Assembly: GCF_044772865.1 (NCBI RefSeq) | Contig: NZ_CP173029.1 | Coordinates: forward strand, 3,224,001 to 3,288,000 | From: Algirhabdus cladophorae | GTDB taxonomy: Bacteria; Pseudomonadota; Alphaproteobacteria; Rhodobacterales; Rhodobacteraceae | DNA: 64,000 nt | Direction of reading: 5' to 3' | Shown here: positions 1 to 10,163 of the stretch, in pieces | Position numbering within the stretch: the stretch's first letter is position 1 | Layout of the letters: every line of letters starts with the position of its first letter | The notes under the pieces: model-generated | What the model was told of the DNA's origin: nothing | Databases searched by the model: none | The model's input: the letters and a program-made list of their open reading frames with translations, nothing else | Translations under genes and position numbers: made by a program

Positions 1-804
1 ATGGTGCAAGCCGCTGATGTATTGCTGCGCGCAGGCCAGCTAAGCCTTGCCGAGGTATTCATGGTCCATATCGTGGACACGCTGGACAGGCAGGCCATCG
101 GGCAACTGGCCGATTATGTGATCGAACGCGGCGAGCCGCATCTGGCCGTTATGATTGGTAAACGCGCGGCGTCCCGCGGGATTGTCTTGCCCAAGGCCTA
201 TTACCCCTTACATCCTTTAGCCCAAACCAACCTCCCCGTTCCGCCCGAACTGGCACTGGCCATTGCCCGGCGCGAAAGTGAATTTGACCCTGCCGTGCGC
301 TCAAGTGTTGGCGCGCGCGGGTTGATGCAATTGATGCCTGCCACGGCCAAAGCTGTCTCCGCCGATTTGGGCCTGCCTTACACGGTCGACCGCCTGACAT
401 CTGACCCCAAGTATAACGCGGTGTTGGGCAGTTCTTATCTCGCCGAGTTGACCGAGATCTTTGGCCCCTCTTACGTCATGGTGGCCGCTGCCTATAATGC
501 CGGCCCCAGTCGTCCGTTGCGCTGGATGACCACCTTTGGCGATCCGCGCAAAGGCCAGATTGACGTGGTGGACTGGATCGAGATGATCCCGTTTTCCGAG
601 ACCCGCAATTACGTCATGCGCGTTATGGAAAGCCTCCCTGTTTACCGCGCACGTCTGTCGGGCAAAACGGGTCCCTTGAACTTTACCAAAGAACTGATCG
701 GGCGTGCCCCCGTCATCCGCCCCCGTGCCCGCCCTGATAATCTGGGCCAGCCCAAACCGCCGCTCAATGCCCTGCCCGAAGGCACCGCAGGCAGCGCGGA
801 TTAA
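1..804 (+). CDS. Soluble lytic murein transglycosylase (SLT domain), 5'-truncated by the window
   Basis: The visible 267 residues are the C-terminal part of a periplasmic enzyme that cleaves the MurNAc-GlcNAc bond of peptidoglycan with formation of 1,6-anhydroMurNAc. The SLT catalytic domain begins near residue 80. The catalytic glutamate lies in ARRESEF (E92 of the visible part), followed by the family motif GARGLMQLMPATA and a later AYNAGP. The reading frame is open up to base 1 and there is no signal peptide, so the true start and the helical superhelix lie upstream of the window. The last four bases overlap the convergent EamA gene. The family is certain; which Slt/MltE subgroup is not. 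Confidence 0.9.
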   Translation: MVQAADVLLRAGQLSLAEVFMVHIVDTLDRQAIGQLADYVIERGEPHLAVMIGKRAASRGIVLPKAYYPLHPLAQTNLPVPPELALAIARRESEFDPAVRSSVGARGLMQLMPATAKAVSADLGLPYTVDRLTSDPKYNAVLGSSYLAELTEIFGPSYVMVAAAYNAGPSRPLRWMTTFGDPRKGQIDVVDWIEMIPFSETRNYVMRVMESLPVYRARLSGKTGPLNFTKELIGRAPVIRPRARPDNLGQPKPPLNALPEGTAGSAD

Positions 805-1670
805 CCTTGCGCCGTGTGCGCCCGCCATAGGGTAAACAGCCCCGCACAGGCAACCACAGCCGCCCCAATCGCCACGTGCAATTCCAACACTTCGCCAAAG
901 AAAAACAGCCCCGCCATTACGGCAAAAACAGATTGCAAATAGGCAAAGGGCTGTACTGCGCTGGCCTCGGCCAACTCATAGCATTTGATCAAGGTGAAAT
1001 GCCCTGTCGATGCGGTCAGGCATAGCACGCACATCCACATCCAATCCGAGGCGATCATCGGTTCCCAAAAATAGAGGCCCACTGGCGTCAACACCGCCGC
1101 ACCCACGGTGCCTGTCCAGAAAAAACTGGTCGCTGCACTGTCTTGGCGTGCTGCATAACGGGTCAGCAAATTATAGAGCGCAAACATCAGCGCACTGGCC
1201 ACGGGGATCACCGCATAGGGGGAAAACACCCCGTATCCCGGCTGCAAAATAATCAACACCCCAATGAACCCGATCCCGATAGACACCCAACGCCGCCAGC
1301 CAACTTTCTCGCCCAAGACAGGGCCAGACAGGGCTGCCACCAGCAGCGGATAAGCGGCAAAAACCGCGTGGCTTTCAACCAAACCCAGCAGCACAAAGGC
1401 GCTGACCATAACGATCACTTCTGCCACCAAAAGAATTCCACGAAAGCTTTGCAACAGCTTTTGACGCGTGGCGATAACGCGGGCCAAGCCACCCTTTTGG
1501 CGCGACGCAATCGCCACCACGAAAGCCGCGAAAAACCAATAGCGGATCATTACCACCATGTAGACATTATACGTCCCCGCCAAGTGACGCGAGATCCCGT
1601 CTTGCGCCGCGAAAATGAACGAAGTGATCACCATCAACCAGATCGCAAGAGTGGTGTTTTGTGCCGTCAC
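801..1670 (-). CDS. EamA/DMT-family transporter
   Basis: This 289-residue integral membrane protein is of the drug/metabolite transporter superfamily, with ten predicted hydrophobic segments arranged as two EamA repeats of about 140 residues. These are metabolite exporters or importers (amino acids, purines, S-adenosylmethionine, drugs), and the substrate cannot be read from sequence. The start ATG overlaps the TGA of the upstream mnmD gene (ATGA), so the two are probably cotranscribed and translationally coupled. A functional link with tRNA modification is not evident; the pairing may simply be operonic. Confidence 0.85.
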   Translation of the reverse strand: MTAQNTTLAIWLMVITSFIFAAQDGISRHLAGTYNVYMVVMIRYWFFAAFVVAIASRQKGGLARVIATRQKLLQSFRGILLVAEVIVMVSAFVLLGLVESHAVFAAYPLLVAALSGPVLGEKVGWRRWVSIGIGFIGVLIILQPGYGVFSPYAVIPVASALMFALYNLLTRYAARQDSAATSFFWTGTVGAAVLTPVGLYFWEPMIASDWMWMCVLCLTASTGHFTLIKCYELAEASAVQPFAYLQSVFAVMAGLFFFGEVLELHVAIGAAVVACAGLFTLWRAHTAQG

Positions 1671-2341
1671 GGGCGCACCGCTTGGGTCATGTGGCGCTTG
1701 CGACCAAAGCCTTTCACCCGCGTCACTTCAAAGCCCGCGTCCTGCAAGTTCCGACGCACAAATCCTGCAGCAGTATAGGTCGCCGCCGTGCCCTTGTCCG
1801 CCGTGTGGTTAAAGACGTCTTGCATCAGGTCCGCTTCCCAAAGTTGGGGGTTCTTGGCAGGTGAAAACCCGTCCAAAAACCAAGCATCTGCACGGTCCGG
1901 CCATCGGGGCAGCGTGTTACGGGCATCGCCAAGGATCACTTCAAAATGCAACTCTGGCGTCTCAAGCCTTGTTTGCCCTGCGCGCAACGCCTCGATCACA
2001 GGATCAGCCCATGGCGCTAAATCCGCAAAAGCCGCCAGCGCGCGCGCCATATCATCAGGCTCCATCGGGAAGGCCTCGAAACTGGTAAAGCGCAGCGGGC
2101 CCTTGGTCCCGGATGCCGCCCAAGCCGCGCGGGCCACGCACAGGTTCAATGCCGTGCCAAACCCCAATTCCGCAATATGAAACCCCTCACAAAACCGTGC
2201 AGGCAATCCGTTGCCCTCAACAAACACATGGACGGTTTCTGCCGCACCGTTTTCCAGCGAATAGTAGGGATCGTCGAAATTTTCCGCGATTGGCAGGGCA
2301 TTATCCCGCCATATCAATTTTGGTGACTGGTGGTGTTCCAT
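1667..2341 (-). CDS. mnmD: tRNA (5-methylaminomethyl-2-thiouridine34)-methyltransferase, MnmD type
   Basis: This is a stand-alone, 224-residue version of the N-terminal methyltransferase half of bifunctional MnmC. It uses SAM to convert nm5(s2)U to mnm5(s2)U at the wobble position of tRNAs. The N-terminus MEHHQSPKLIWRDN, the LGFGTALN SAM-binding motif near residue 60 and the DAWFLDGFSPAKNPQLW region near residue 165 are diagnostic. The longer upstream reading frame (to 2569) overlaps the divergent FAD gene and was rejected in favour of the ATG at 2341. The FAD half of MnmC is encoded divergently next door (start 2391). A 4-base overlap links it to the EamA gene downstream. Confidence 0.88.
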   Translation of the reverse strand: MEHHQSPKLIWRDNALPIAENFDDPYYSLENGAAETVHVFVEGNGLPARFCEGFHIAELGFGTALNLCVARAAWAASGTKGPLRFTSFEAFPMEPDDMARALAAFADLAPWADPVIEALRAGQTRLETPELHFEVILGDARNTLPRWPDRADAWFLDGFSPAKNPQLWEADLMQDVFNHTADKGTAATYTAAGFVRRNLQDAGFEVTRVKGFGRKRHMTQAVRP

Positions 2342-2390
2342 TGCCTCGCCTACATTGGTGCAAAATCGACAGTGCAACGGAGCCGCAGAA

Positions 2391-3431
2391 TTGACAACGG
2401 CTGATGTCACCATAAGAGGCGCGGGAATTTTCGGACTGGCCACGGGCTTTGTCTGCGCTTGTCGTGGTGCCAAGGTGCGTATTATCGAGACCAAAGGCAT
2501 CGGTGCAGGGTCAAGCGGCGGCGTTGTTGGAGCACTTGCCCCCCATACGCCAGAAAACTGGAACCCCAAAAAGGCGTTTCAATTCGAAAGTCTGATCATG
2601 GCCCCGCTGTTTTGGCGCAAGGTCGAAAAATTGGGCCGCGTGCCTAGTGGTTACGGCCAAACCGGTCGGGTGCAACCCATCTTGGATGACAAAGCTCTGG
2701 ATTTGGCACATCGACGCGCGGGCACCGCAACCGAGCTTTGGCAAGGCATGGCAAAATGGGAGGTCTGCGCCACCACCGGTTCTGATTGGGAACCTGCCAG
2801 CCCCACTGGATATGTCATTCGCGACACGCTCACAGCCCGCATACAACCCTATCAAGCCTGTCACGCCTTGGCCAAAGCGATTATTCAAATGGGCGGACAG
2901 ATCCGGTCCGACAGCTACCGTGACGAAGGTCGTGTGTTGTGGGCTACGGGGTATGAGGGTTTGAAACAGCTTGGGCAGGAGTTACAAAAACCCGTGGGTG
3001 GCGGTATAAAAGGTCAAGCGGCCCTGCTGCAATACCGTGCCAGTCAGTTGCCCCAGATCTACGCCGAAAGCCTGCATATCGTCCCGCATTTTGATGACAC
3101 GGTGGGGATCGGATCCACCAGCGAACGCGAGTTCGACAGCCCCTCGGACACCGACGAACAACTGGATGAGGTCCTGCAACGGGCCTATGACGCCCTGCCG
3201 TGTTTGCGGGATGCGCCCATCGTGCAGCGTTGGGCGGGCGTACGCCCCCGGGCTAAATCCCGCGCGCCGATGTTAGGACATTTTCCGGGCAAGCAGGGGC
3301 ATTATGTCGCCAATGGTGGGTTCAAAATCGGCTTTGGCATGGCGCCCAAAATTGCCCACGTCATGGCCAATCTTATGCTGGATGGCGCCGATGAAATCCC
3401 ACAAGGGTTTCGCGTTGAAGACAGCTTCTAA
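2391..3431 (+). CDS. FAD-dependent oxidoreductase resembling the C-terminal (cmnm5U to nm5U) half of MnmC
   Basis: This 346-residue DAO-family flavoprotein has an N-terminal Rossmann motif (IRGAGIFGLATG), an early SSGGVVGAL segment that corresponds to the ASGN/QGAL region of MnmC, and a C-terminal KIGFGMAPKIAH FAD-binding motif. MnmC2 oxidatively removes the carboxymethyl group of cmnm5U34 before methylation by MnmD. The adjacency to mnmD is the best argument for that role; otherwise it could be a generic glycine/D-amino-acid oxidase. I place the start at TTG 2391, because GGAG lies 8 bases upstream and the frame further upstream has no ribosome-binding site. Confidence 0.72.
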   Translation: MTTADVTIRGAGIFGLATGFVCACRGAKVRIIETKGIGAGSSGGVVGALAPHTPENWNPKKAFQFESLIMAPLFWRKVEKLGRVPSGYGQTGRVQPILDDKALDLAHRRAGTATELWQGMAKWEVCATTGSDWEPASPTGYVIRDTLTARIQPYQACHALAKAIIQMGGQIRSDSYRDEGRVLWATGYEGLKQLGQELQKPVGGGIKGQAALLQYRASQLPQIYAESLHIVPHFDDTVGIGSTSEREFDSPSDTDEQLDEVLQRAYDALPCLRDAPIVQRWAGVRPRAKSRAPMLGHFPGKQGHYVANGGFKIGFGMAPKIAHVMANLMLDGADEIPQGFRVEDSF

Positions 3432-4225
3432 CGGGCCTGCGCTTGCATACACAGCCGCCCGTCTGGCGCTGACACCCAGCATCGGCCTCCATCCCAATGA
3501 AACGTGGCTGGTTCGTGATCCAGCAAAGCTGATGTTCCGCGAAAGTCAAAATAAGACAGCCCGTTAAGGCGCTGATTGCCCATCAACATCAAATATTGCG
3601 CTAAGAGCGGGCCATGAACGACTAAGCCATTATAGCCCTCTACTTCACTGGCATATTCCCGGTCATAGTGGATTTTGTGGCCATTAAACGTCAACGCCGA
3701 ATAGCGAAACAGCTGGGTCGTGCTAAACTCACGCGTCTCAACACTGTGGTCCGTATCCGCCATTTTGGGTGCAGAGGGTGTCGATTGCTTGGCCTCCTCG
3801 CGGTACACCAAATCCTGTTCTTCGCGTAGGGCACATTGGCCATCTTGCCAAATCTCGTGGGATATCGTCACAAACCCTAACGGCCCCGACCGTCCCGTTT
3901 TACGTTCCGATTTTAAAACCGTGCTGCGCTTTTGTGCGGGCCTTCCTGCAATCAAGGGCGTTAGAAATTCCAACCGCCCACCAGCCCACATGCGCCGGGG
4001 CAGGCCCATATCTGGAATAAACCCACCAACCTTGGGATGCCCGTCGCGCCCCAAATCTGCCGCCAGTATCGGTTGCCAAAAATAAGCGTAATGAAAAAAG
4101 GGCGGCAAAGGATCCCCATCCAAAATGGGCTCCTGCAAATCTAGGGTCACCCGCAACGCATCTGCGCGGGCCACATCCAATACATCCTCTTGGGTTTGCA
4201 TATCATCTTGGGTTTGGGTCATCAT
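3428..4225 (-). CDS. Hot-dog acyl-CoA dehydratase/hydratase (mesaconyl-C4-CoA hydratase-like, HTD2-like)
   Basis: This 265-residue protein has two hot-dog halves. The N-terminal half resembles the FAS1-like/MaoC N-terminal dehydratase domain (PPFFHYAYFWQPI). The C-terminal half carries the MaoC-like segment FNGHKIHYDREYA followed by LVVHGPL, where the HYD aspartate/histidine pair is typical of the hydratase active site. Relatives hydrate mesaconyl-C4-CoA, itaconyl-CoA or 3-methylfumaryl-CoA. The exact substrate here is inferred only at family level. ATG 4225 (or 4222) is preferred; the upstream extension runs into the divergent VOC gene. The 3' end overlaps the convergent FAD gene by four bases. 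Confidence 0.75.
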   Translation of the reverse strand: MMTQTQDDMQTQEDVLDVARADALRVTLDLQEPILDGDPLPPFFHYAYFWQPILAADLGRDGHPKVGGFIPDMGLPRRMWAGGRLEFLTPLIAGRPAQKRSTVLKSERKTGRSGPLGFVTISHEIWQDGQCALREEQDLVYREEAKQSTPSAPKMADTDHSVETREFSTTQLFRYSALTFNGHKIHYDREYASEVEGYNGLVVHGPLLAQYLMLMGNQRLNGLSYFDFRGTSALLDHEPATFHWDGGRCWVSAPDGRLCMQAQAR

Positions 4226-4254
4226 GGGCGTGCGTATAGCAAAGGACCCTGCCC

Positions 4255-4653
4255 ATGTCAGTCTCTGTGACCCAACTTGATCATTTGGTTTTGACCGTTG
4301 CAGATATCGACGCGACTTCGGCGTTTTATACGCAGGTTTTCGGCATGACGGCCGAGCAGTTTCACCCAGCAGATGGCACTCTGCGCACGGCTTTGGTTTT
4401 TGGGTCGCAAAAGATAAATCTGCACCAAGCCGGATCAGAATATCGGCCCCACGCAGCGCGCCCCGTAGCAGGCTCAGCCGACCTATGCTTTTTGTCCGAA
4501 ACACCTCTCGCCACTTGGCAGAGCCATTTCTCCGACCTTGGTGTTCAAATAGAGGACGGCCCCATCGCACGCACAGGTGCTATGGGGCCGATCATGTCAG
4601 TCTATATCCGCGACCCCGATGGGAACCTGATCGAGGTATCGAACGCCGCTTAG
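4255..4653 (+). CDS. VOC (glyoxalase/dioxygenase fold) family protein
   Basis: This 132-residue single vicinal-oxygen-chelate domain starts with LDHLVLTVADIDATSAFY and ends with IRDPDGNLIEVS, the usual first and last metal-ligand strands (His and Glu). Such proteins include glyoxalase I, fosfomycin-resistance enzymes and ring-cleavage dioxygenases. The subtype resembles the uncharacterised 'virulence protein/glyoxalase' group widespread in proteobacteria. It starts 29 bases from the divergent dehydratase gene, so the two share a short promoter region. The natural substrate is unknown. Confidence 0.85.
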   Translation: MSVSVTQLDHLVLTVADIDATSAFYTQVFGMTAEQFHPADGTLRTALVFGSQKINLHQAGSEYRPHAARPVAGSADLCFLSETPLATWQSHFSDLGVQIEDGPIARTGAMGPIMSVYIRDPDGNLIEVSNAA

Positions 4654-5174
4654 ACGCTGGCCTTTAGCTTATCCATCAGGGTTTGCAGCGCGGTCAGGTA
4701 CTGTTCATTCGTCAGCTGCCCATCGTCGTTGAACTCTTTAAAATTCGCCGCAACCAAGACATCCGGCCCCTGCAACAACACAGGCTGGAACGGCTGGAGA
4801 CATAAACGCAACATCGCTTGTGCCCGCTCGCCACCTGTGCGGCCTGCTGTAGTCGACATAATGGCCACTGGCTTGCCAGCCCATGGTTTCGCCTCGGTCC
4901 GGCTGACCCAATCCAGCGCATTCTTCATCACGCCGGAAATGCCTTTGTTGTATTCCGGCGTGGCGACGATCACAGCGTCCGCCGCTGCAATTTGATCAGA
5001 CAGCGTTTGCACCGGCGCAGGGATCCCCTCGGCCTCGGTGTCGCCGCTATACAGTGGCAGGTTCAAATCAGCCTCGACAAAATTGTCGGGCTGGAACAAA
5101 CGCGCCGCTTCGCGGATCAGCAAGGTATTGGTGGATTCACTGCGTAACGATCCAGACAGGCCAAGCAAGTTCAT
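4650..5174 (-). CDS. NADPH-dependent FMN reductase
   Basis: This 174-residue flavodoxin-fold protein has the GLSGSLRSESTN phosphate-binding loop near the N-terminus and ATPEYNKGISGVMKNALDW near residue 75, both hallmarks of the NADPH:FMN reductase/chromate reductase family. It reduces FMN or quinone-like acceptors with NAD(P)H. The start ATG at 5174 has AGGAGA eight bases upstream. An 8-bp-armed inverted repeat at 5185-5205 overlaps the ribosome-binding region and is a likely repressor site, which fits a redox- or electrophile-inducible enzyme. The 3' end overlaps the convergent VOC gene by four bases. Confidence 0.88.
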   Translation of the reverse strand: MNLLGLSGSLRSESTNTLLIREAARLFQPDNFVEADLNLPLYSGDTEAEGIPAPVQTLSDQIAAADAVIVATPEYNKGISGVMKNALDWVSRTEAKPWAGKPVAIMSTTAGRTGGERAQAMLRLCLQPFQPVLLQGPDVLVAANFKEFNDDGQLTNEQYLTALQTLMDKLKASV

Positions 5175-5184
5175 CAGATATCTC

Positions 5185-5205
5185 CTTATGATTTCACATC
5201 ATAAG
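5185..5205. promoter_or_regulatory. Palindromic operator upstream of the FMN reductase gene
   Basis: CTTATGAT-ttcac-ATCATAAG is a perfect inverted repeat with 8-bp arms and a 5-base spacer, 11 bases upstream of the FMN reductase start. The size and position are those of a dimeric winged-helix (HxlR/MarR/ArsR-type) or TetR operator. No regulator gene is adjacent, so the binding protein is unknown. Confidence 0.5.
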
Positions 5206-5279
5206 TGGTTGAAACACCTGCCAAGACAAGGGGTGCCGCAGGCACTTCACAGCGCACATGCTGTTTCTTTGCGCACATA

Positions 5280-5642
5280 TCAGCTGGCTTTGAATTTAGT
5301 CGCCATGTTCGGCAGGAACGCCTCGACCGCTGCAGAAGCTATGACAATGGTCGTGCCAGTCTCATCATTCTGAACATTCAGTCCACCTAAAGTGGCCTGA
5401 ACCGTCGCTCTGCCACGGGGCAGCTTTTCGGCCAGAGCCGCGCAATCCACTTTGTCAGGGTCCTGCACGCCTATGGTCACTTGGACGCGCATCTCGTCAT
5501 GGCTGAGACCCAGCGCTTCGAACATCGGGATCGAGGAATGGCGGATCGCGTCCTCAATCGCCCGGGCCGCGGCCTTGGTGTAGTCCATGCCATACAGATC
5601 ATTGCCCATACCCATCTCGATGATAAACCGCTGATCGCTCAT
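5280..5642 (-). CDS. Lin0512 family protein (second of two tandem copies)
   Basis: This 120-residue protein belongs to the Lin0512 family, recognised by the N-terminal RFIIEMGMGNDLYGMDYTKA and the central alternation of a 'valine/isoleucine-rich strand, GVQDPD' motif. The biochemical function is unknown. It overlaps the upstream paralogue by four bases (ATGA), so the two are translationally coupled. The shared pattern between them (EMGMG/EFGMG, GVQDPDKVD/GVQQPDQVD, R-x-T-V) shows an old duplication, and the pair may form a heteromeric complex. Confidence 0.8.
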   Translation of the reverse strand: MSDQRFIIEMGMGNDLYGMDYTKAAARAIEDAIRHSSIPMFEALGLSHDEMRVQVTIGVQDPDKVDCAALAEKLPRGRATVQATLGGLNVQNDETGTTIVIASAAVEAFLPNMATKFKAS

Positions 5643-5986
5643 TGGGTCGGCTCCATATCAAAACTCACGGACAGGGCTGCGTTGGCCATCACGGTCGGAT
5701 TGCCCACGGGGCGCGGAATATCCAAGCCGCCTTTGACCACATGCACTGTCGGTTGGCCGTAAGGAAACACTGCTTTCAGCACCTCAACATCCACCTGATC
5801 CGGTTGCTGCACGCCAATCTCAACCTTGATGATCATCTGTTCTTTCTCGAACCCAAAAAGTTCGGCCAGATTGATCGAGTTGTGCCACAACGCATCCTTC
5901 AAAGCGCGCACAGCCGCTTCGGTATAATCTTGGCGGCGCAGGGAACTTCCCATGCCAAATTCGGTCAAAAGGCGATGTTGGGGCAT
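5639..5986 (-). CDS. Lin0512 family protein (first of two tandem copies)
   Basis: This 115-residue paralogue of the following gene begins MPQHRLLTEFGMGSSL and carries GVQQPDQVDVE. The ATG at 5986 aligns with the start of the paralogue, whereas the longer frame to 6043 runs through the operator-like repeats. Upstream lies a cluster of five GTATGG boxes (6004-6056), so the pair is probably under a dedicated regulator. Lin0512 proteins are small alpha/beta proteins without a known reaction; the 'ring-hydrolysis' assignments occasionally attached to them cannot be verified here. Confidence 0.78.
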   Translation of the reverse strand: MPQHRLLTEFGMGSSLRRQDYTEAAVRALKDALWHNSINLAELFGFEKEQMIIKVEIGVQQPDQVDVEVLKAVFPYGQPTVHVVKGGLDIPRPVGNPTVMANAALSVSFDMEPTQ

Positions 5987-6003
5987 ATGTTGAATCCTCG
6001 GCT

Positions 6004-6056
6004 GTATGGCTGTGGTACCATACGCCAGCCATACACCTGCCATACGCTGTATGGCA
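6004..6056. promoter_or_regulatory. Cluster of five GTATGG/CCATAC boxes upstream of the Lin0512 pair
   Basis: GTATGGC occurs at 6004-6010 and 6049-6055, and its complement (G)CCATAC at 6018-6023, 6028-6034 and 6039-6045. Two of them form a near-contiguous palindrome, TGCCATAC-gct-GTATGGCA, at 6038-6056, and the outer pair makes another inverted repeat around GGTACC. The cluster lies between the Lin0512 start (5986) and the end of the dienoyl-CoA reductase gene. It looks like a multi-dimer operator, possibly for a GntR- or LysR-type protein; the regulator is unidentified. Confidence 0.55.
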
Positions 6057-6064
6057 CCCCTTTT

Positions 6065-8107
<2,043 letters not shown>

Positions 8108-8171
8108 CTAGCTTTCCAGAGTAAAGCAAAAGCTTACGTTCGCGTCACCCCGAAACGCGACGTCACCCCGA

Positions 8172-8543
8172 CTACATCGTTTCCAGACAATGGCGCCGGA
8201 AAGCCCGTTTGAGCATGTCCAGTTCTGACCGCAGCAGATCCACCTCGGCGCGGATATCTTCCTCCAGCTGGTTGCCAGAGATTAACGTCAGGCTGTTGAG
8301 AACCGTGTCAGATGAGGCATCGGTGACCAAAATTGTATGGACGCCATCGGCGATGGCTGTGGCAGGCACATGGACCCTGACGATCCATTCGCCTTCATTA
8401 GGGATCACTTCGACCTCGTCCACGACCCGGTCCAAATGGGTCACGCGCAGCTTGGGCACACCTGTAGCGCTGCCCTCGCTGGACAACAGTCCCTCCCAAA
8501 CGCCTTCCTGAAAGCGGGTTTTGGTCAGTGTAAAATTGGTCAT
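8172..8543 (-). CDS. Conserved hypothetical protein, likely cytoplasmic
   Basis: This 123-residue protein has a beta-strand-rich first two thirds (LTKTRFQEGVWEG..., VHTILVTDASSDT) and a charged amphipathic C-terminal helix (LEEDIRAEVDLLRSELDMLKRAFRRHCLET) that could be a short coiled coil. There is no signal peptide or membrane segment. It follows the DUF6478-like gene by 19 bases and is presumably cotranscribed with it. I do not recognise a function; the composition suggests an immunoglobulin-like small domain plus an oligomerisation helix. Confidence 0.7.
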   Translation of the reverse strand: MTNFTLTKTRFQEGVWEGLLSSEGSATGVPKLRVTHLDRVVDEVEVIPNEGEWIVRVHVPATAIADGVHTILVTDASSDTVLNSLTLISGNQLEEDIRAEVDLLRSELDMLKRAFRRHCLETM

Positions 8544-8562
8544 TACAGAGCCCTTCTATGCC

Positions 8563-9336
8563 TCAAAGATCGGCGCGCGGTGATCGGCTAAACGTCAGAT
8601 CGCGCATGACAATTTGGTTCATCTCTGGCCCCTCAAAGATCAGATCGACCCACATCCGTTCGATCCGCTTTTCATTCATCTTGGTATAGGCGAGATCAAA
8701 TTCGACCATCACTTCGCTTTCATGCAATGGCAATTCACGCACGATTTGTTCAGTATTCGGCCCGTGTTTGATATTTAGGCGGGCAAAGATTTCTAGCGGT
8801 TTTTCCATTTCCACAATGCAGTCGAGCCGCACCAGATGGCTTTTGGTCAGGCCTTTGCACGCGTCCTTTGGCAGGTTCAATACCAGCGACAAAAACGAAC
8901 CGTCAAAGCCGAAAACATCCATTCGCAACCCAAAAGGCGCTAGATCTGCATCACGCGAATTGCGCGTTTGCCGAAGGGTCAATTCCGAGATTTGGCAATC
9001 GTGAAACACAGTAGCCTCTTGGCCAAAGGTCGCTTTGCTTTGCACGGACGACATCCCCACACGGGGCAAGGGGCCGCGCCAAAGTTCGGGCCGCCAAAGC
9101 CAATCCGCCCCCGGTGGACGGCGCATAGCGTTGGACCCGACAAGGGGCAAAGTCAGGCGACTGTCAGCCTCATAAATCAACCGGTCTAGACTTCCGCGCA
9201 ACTGCCGCGCATGGCTGCGCGCATGGCGCAACGTGGCCAAGGGCATTTCCGACGCCAAACGCGCATCGCGACCCCATCGCCGCAAACTGCGCCGAAAAAG
9301 CAGCCGATCCATTATGCTTGATACACGTCCTGCCAT
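8563..9336 (-). CDS. DUF6478-like conserved hypothetical protein
   Basis: This 257-residue cytoplasmic protein has a strongly basic N-terminus (RLLFRRSLRRWGRDARL) followed by a helical stretch and a C-terminal all-beta region of about 150 residues with many acidic positions. I recall this family as DUF6478, restricted to Rhodobacterales, but could not check the match. It is probably the first gene of a two-gene operon with the small protein at 8172-8543. The start at 9336 keeps the basic N-terminus; an internal ATG at 9312 is an alternative. No catalytic motif is visible. Confidence 0.7.
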   Translation of the reverse strand: MAGRVSSIMDRLLFRRSLRRWGRDARLASEMPLATLRHARSHARQLRGSLDRLIYEADSRLTLPLVGSNAMRRPPGADWLWRPELWRGPLPRVGMSSVQSKATFGQEATVFHDCQISELTLRQTRNSRDADLAPFGLRMDVFGFDGSFLSLVLNLPKDACKGLTKSHLVRLDCIVEMEKPLEIFARLNIKHGPNTEQIVRELPLHESEVMVEFDLAYTKMNEKRIERMWVDLIFEGPEMNQIVMRDLTFSRSPRADL

Positions 9337-9409
9337 GAATGCCCGCGTTGCCTTTGGTTTAGGGTTCGGCTCAGTTCGATTCTTGGTTAGCCCAAAAAAC
9401 TTAACTGAT

Positions 9410-10156
9410 TCACCCCCTTACACGTTTCAATAAAGCATTGAGAGGGCTTTTTGTTTCTTTTTCAGAAACAATGCCAGCATTTTCAGCAGCAAGTGTTGCC
9501 ACAAAACGCTTTAGCAGGCGCAGGCCGTCAGCATCCGTAACCTGGATCTTGCCGTAGCCACTGACCGCGACAAGGCTCAGATGGCCGTTGAGCCGCATAA
9601 TCGCGCGCCATTCGGTGCTGTTGAGCTTGCCAAAAGCAGACGGGCTTGCATCGAGCACCCTGAAATACGCGGCGGTTTCATCAGTTTGGGTAGCGGGGAT
9701 CGCAACAGACTTAGGATCCCGTGTGCGGGATAGGGTCGTCAGGCCTGCCTCAGAGGTCAGAAAGCTTTGCAGCACCGCGATATCCATGGGGCTATCGGGG
9801 GCAGGCGGGCCGACAACAACACGCAAAGCCCCGATTTCGCTGGGCACGCTGGGGGCTTTGTCTGAAAACGCAGCACAGGCCACAAGGAATGCAGACGCCC
9901 GACGCAACGCCTTTTTGTCAATGCAATATCCGTCAGGACCTTTGACAACCACCGCGCCTTGGGACAGTTGCGTTTTGACCAAGGCTTGGGTCGAGCGGTC
10001 TTTGAAGGCTGGCGCAGCCGCGGTTCCAGACGAGGCTGCGGCTGCTTCTTTCGCCGACAAAAACGGGATGAGCTCAGCAGGGGCCGTTTCACCGCACCCT
10101 GCCAATATTCCCAAGGCCAAACTGGCCAATACCGCTTTACACCATCGACGCACCAT
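9410..10156 (-). CDS. Putative lipoprotein of unknown function
   Basis: This 248-residue protein has a lipoprotein signal (basic MVRRWCK, hydrophobic core, lipobox LAGC with Cys21). A low-complexity Ala-rich linker is followed by a soluble domain with a C-x(16)-C pair (GYCIDKKALRR...LVAC) that may form a disulfide. It lies seven bases downstream of ilvD and is probably cotranscribed, although no link to branched-chain amino-acid synthesis is apparent. I recognise no named family; its length and architecture resemble other Rhodobacterales envelope lipoproteins. Confidence 0.75.
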   Translation of the reverse strand: MVRRWCKAVLASLALGILAGCGETAPAELIPFLSAKEAAAASSGTAAAPAFKDRSTQALVKTQLSQGAVVVKGPDGYCIDKKALRRASAFLVACAAFSDKAPSVPSEIGALRVVVGPPAPDSPMDIAVLQSFLTSEAGLTTLSRTRDPKSVAIPATQTDETAAYFRVLDASPSAFGKLNSTEWRAIMRLNGHLSLVAVSGYGKIQVTDADGLRLLKRFVATLAAENAGIVSEKETKSPLNALLKRVRG

Positions 10157-10163
10157 AAAACGG

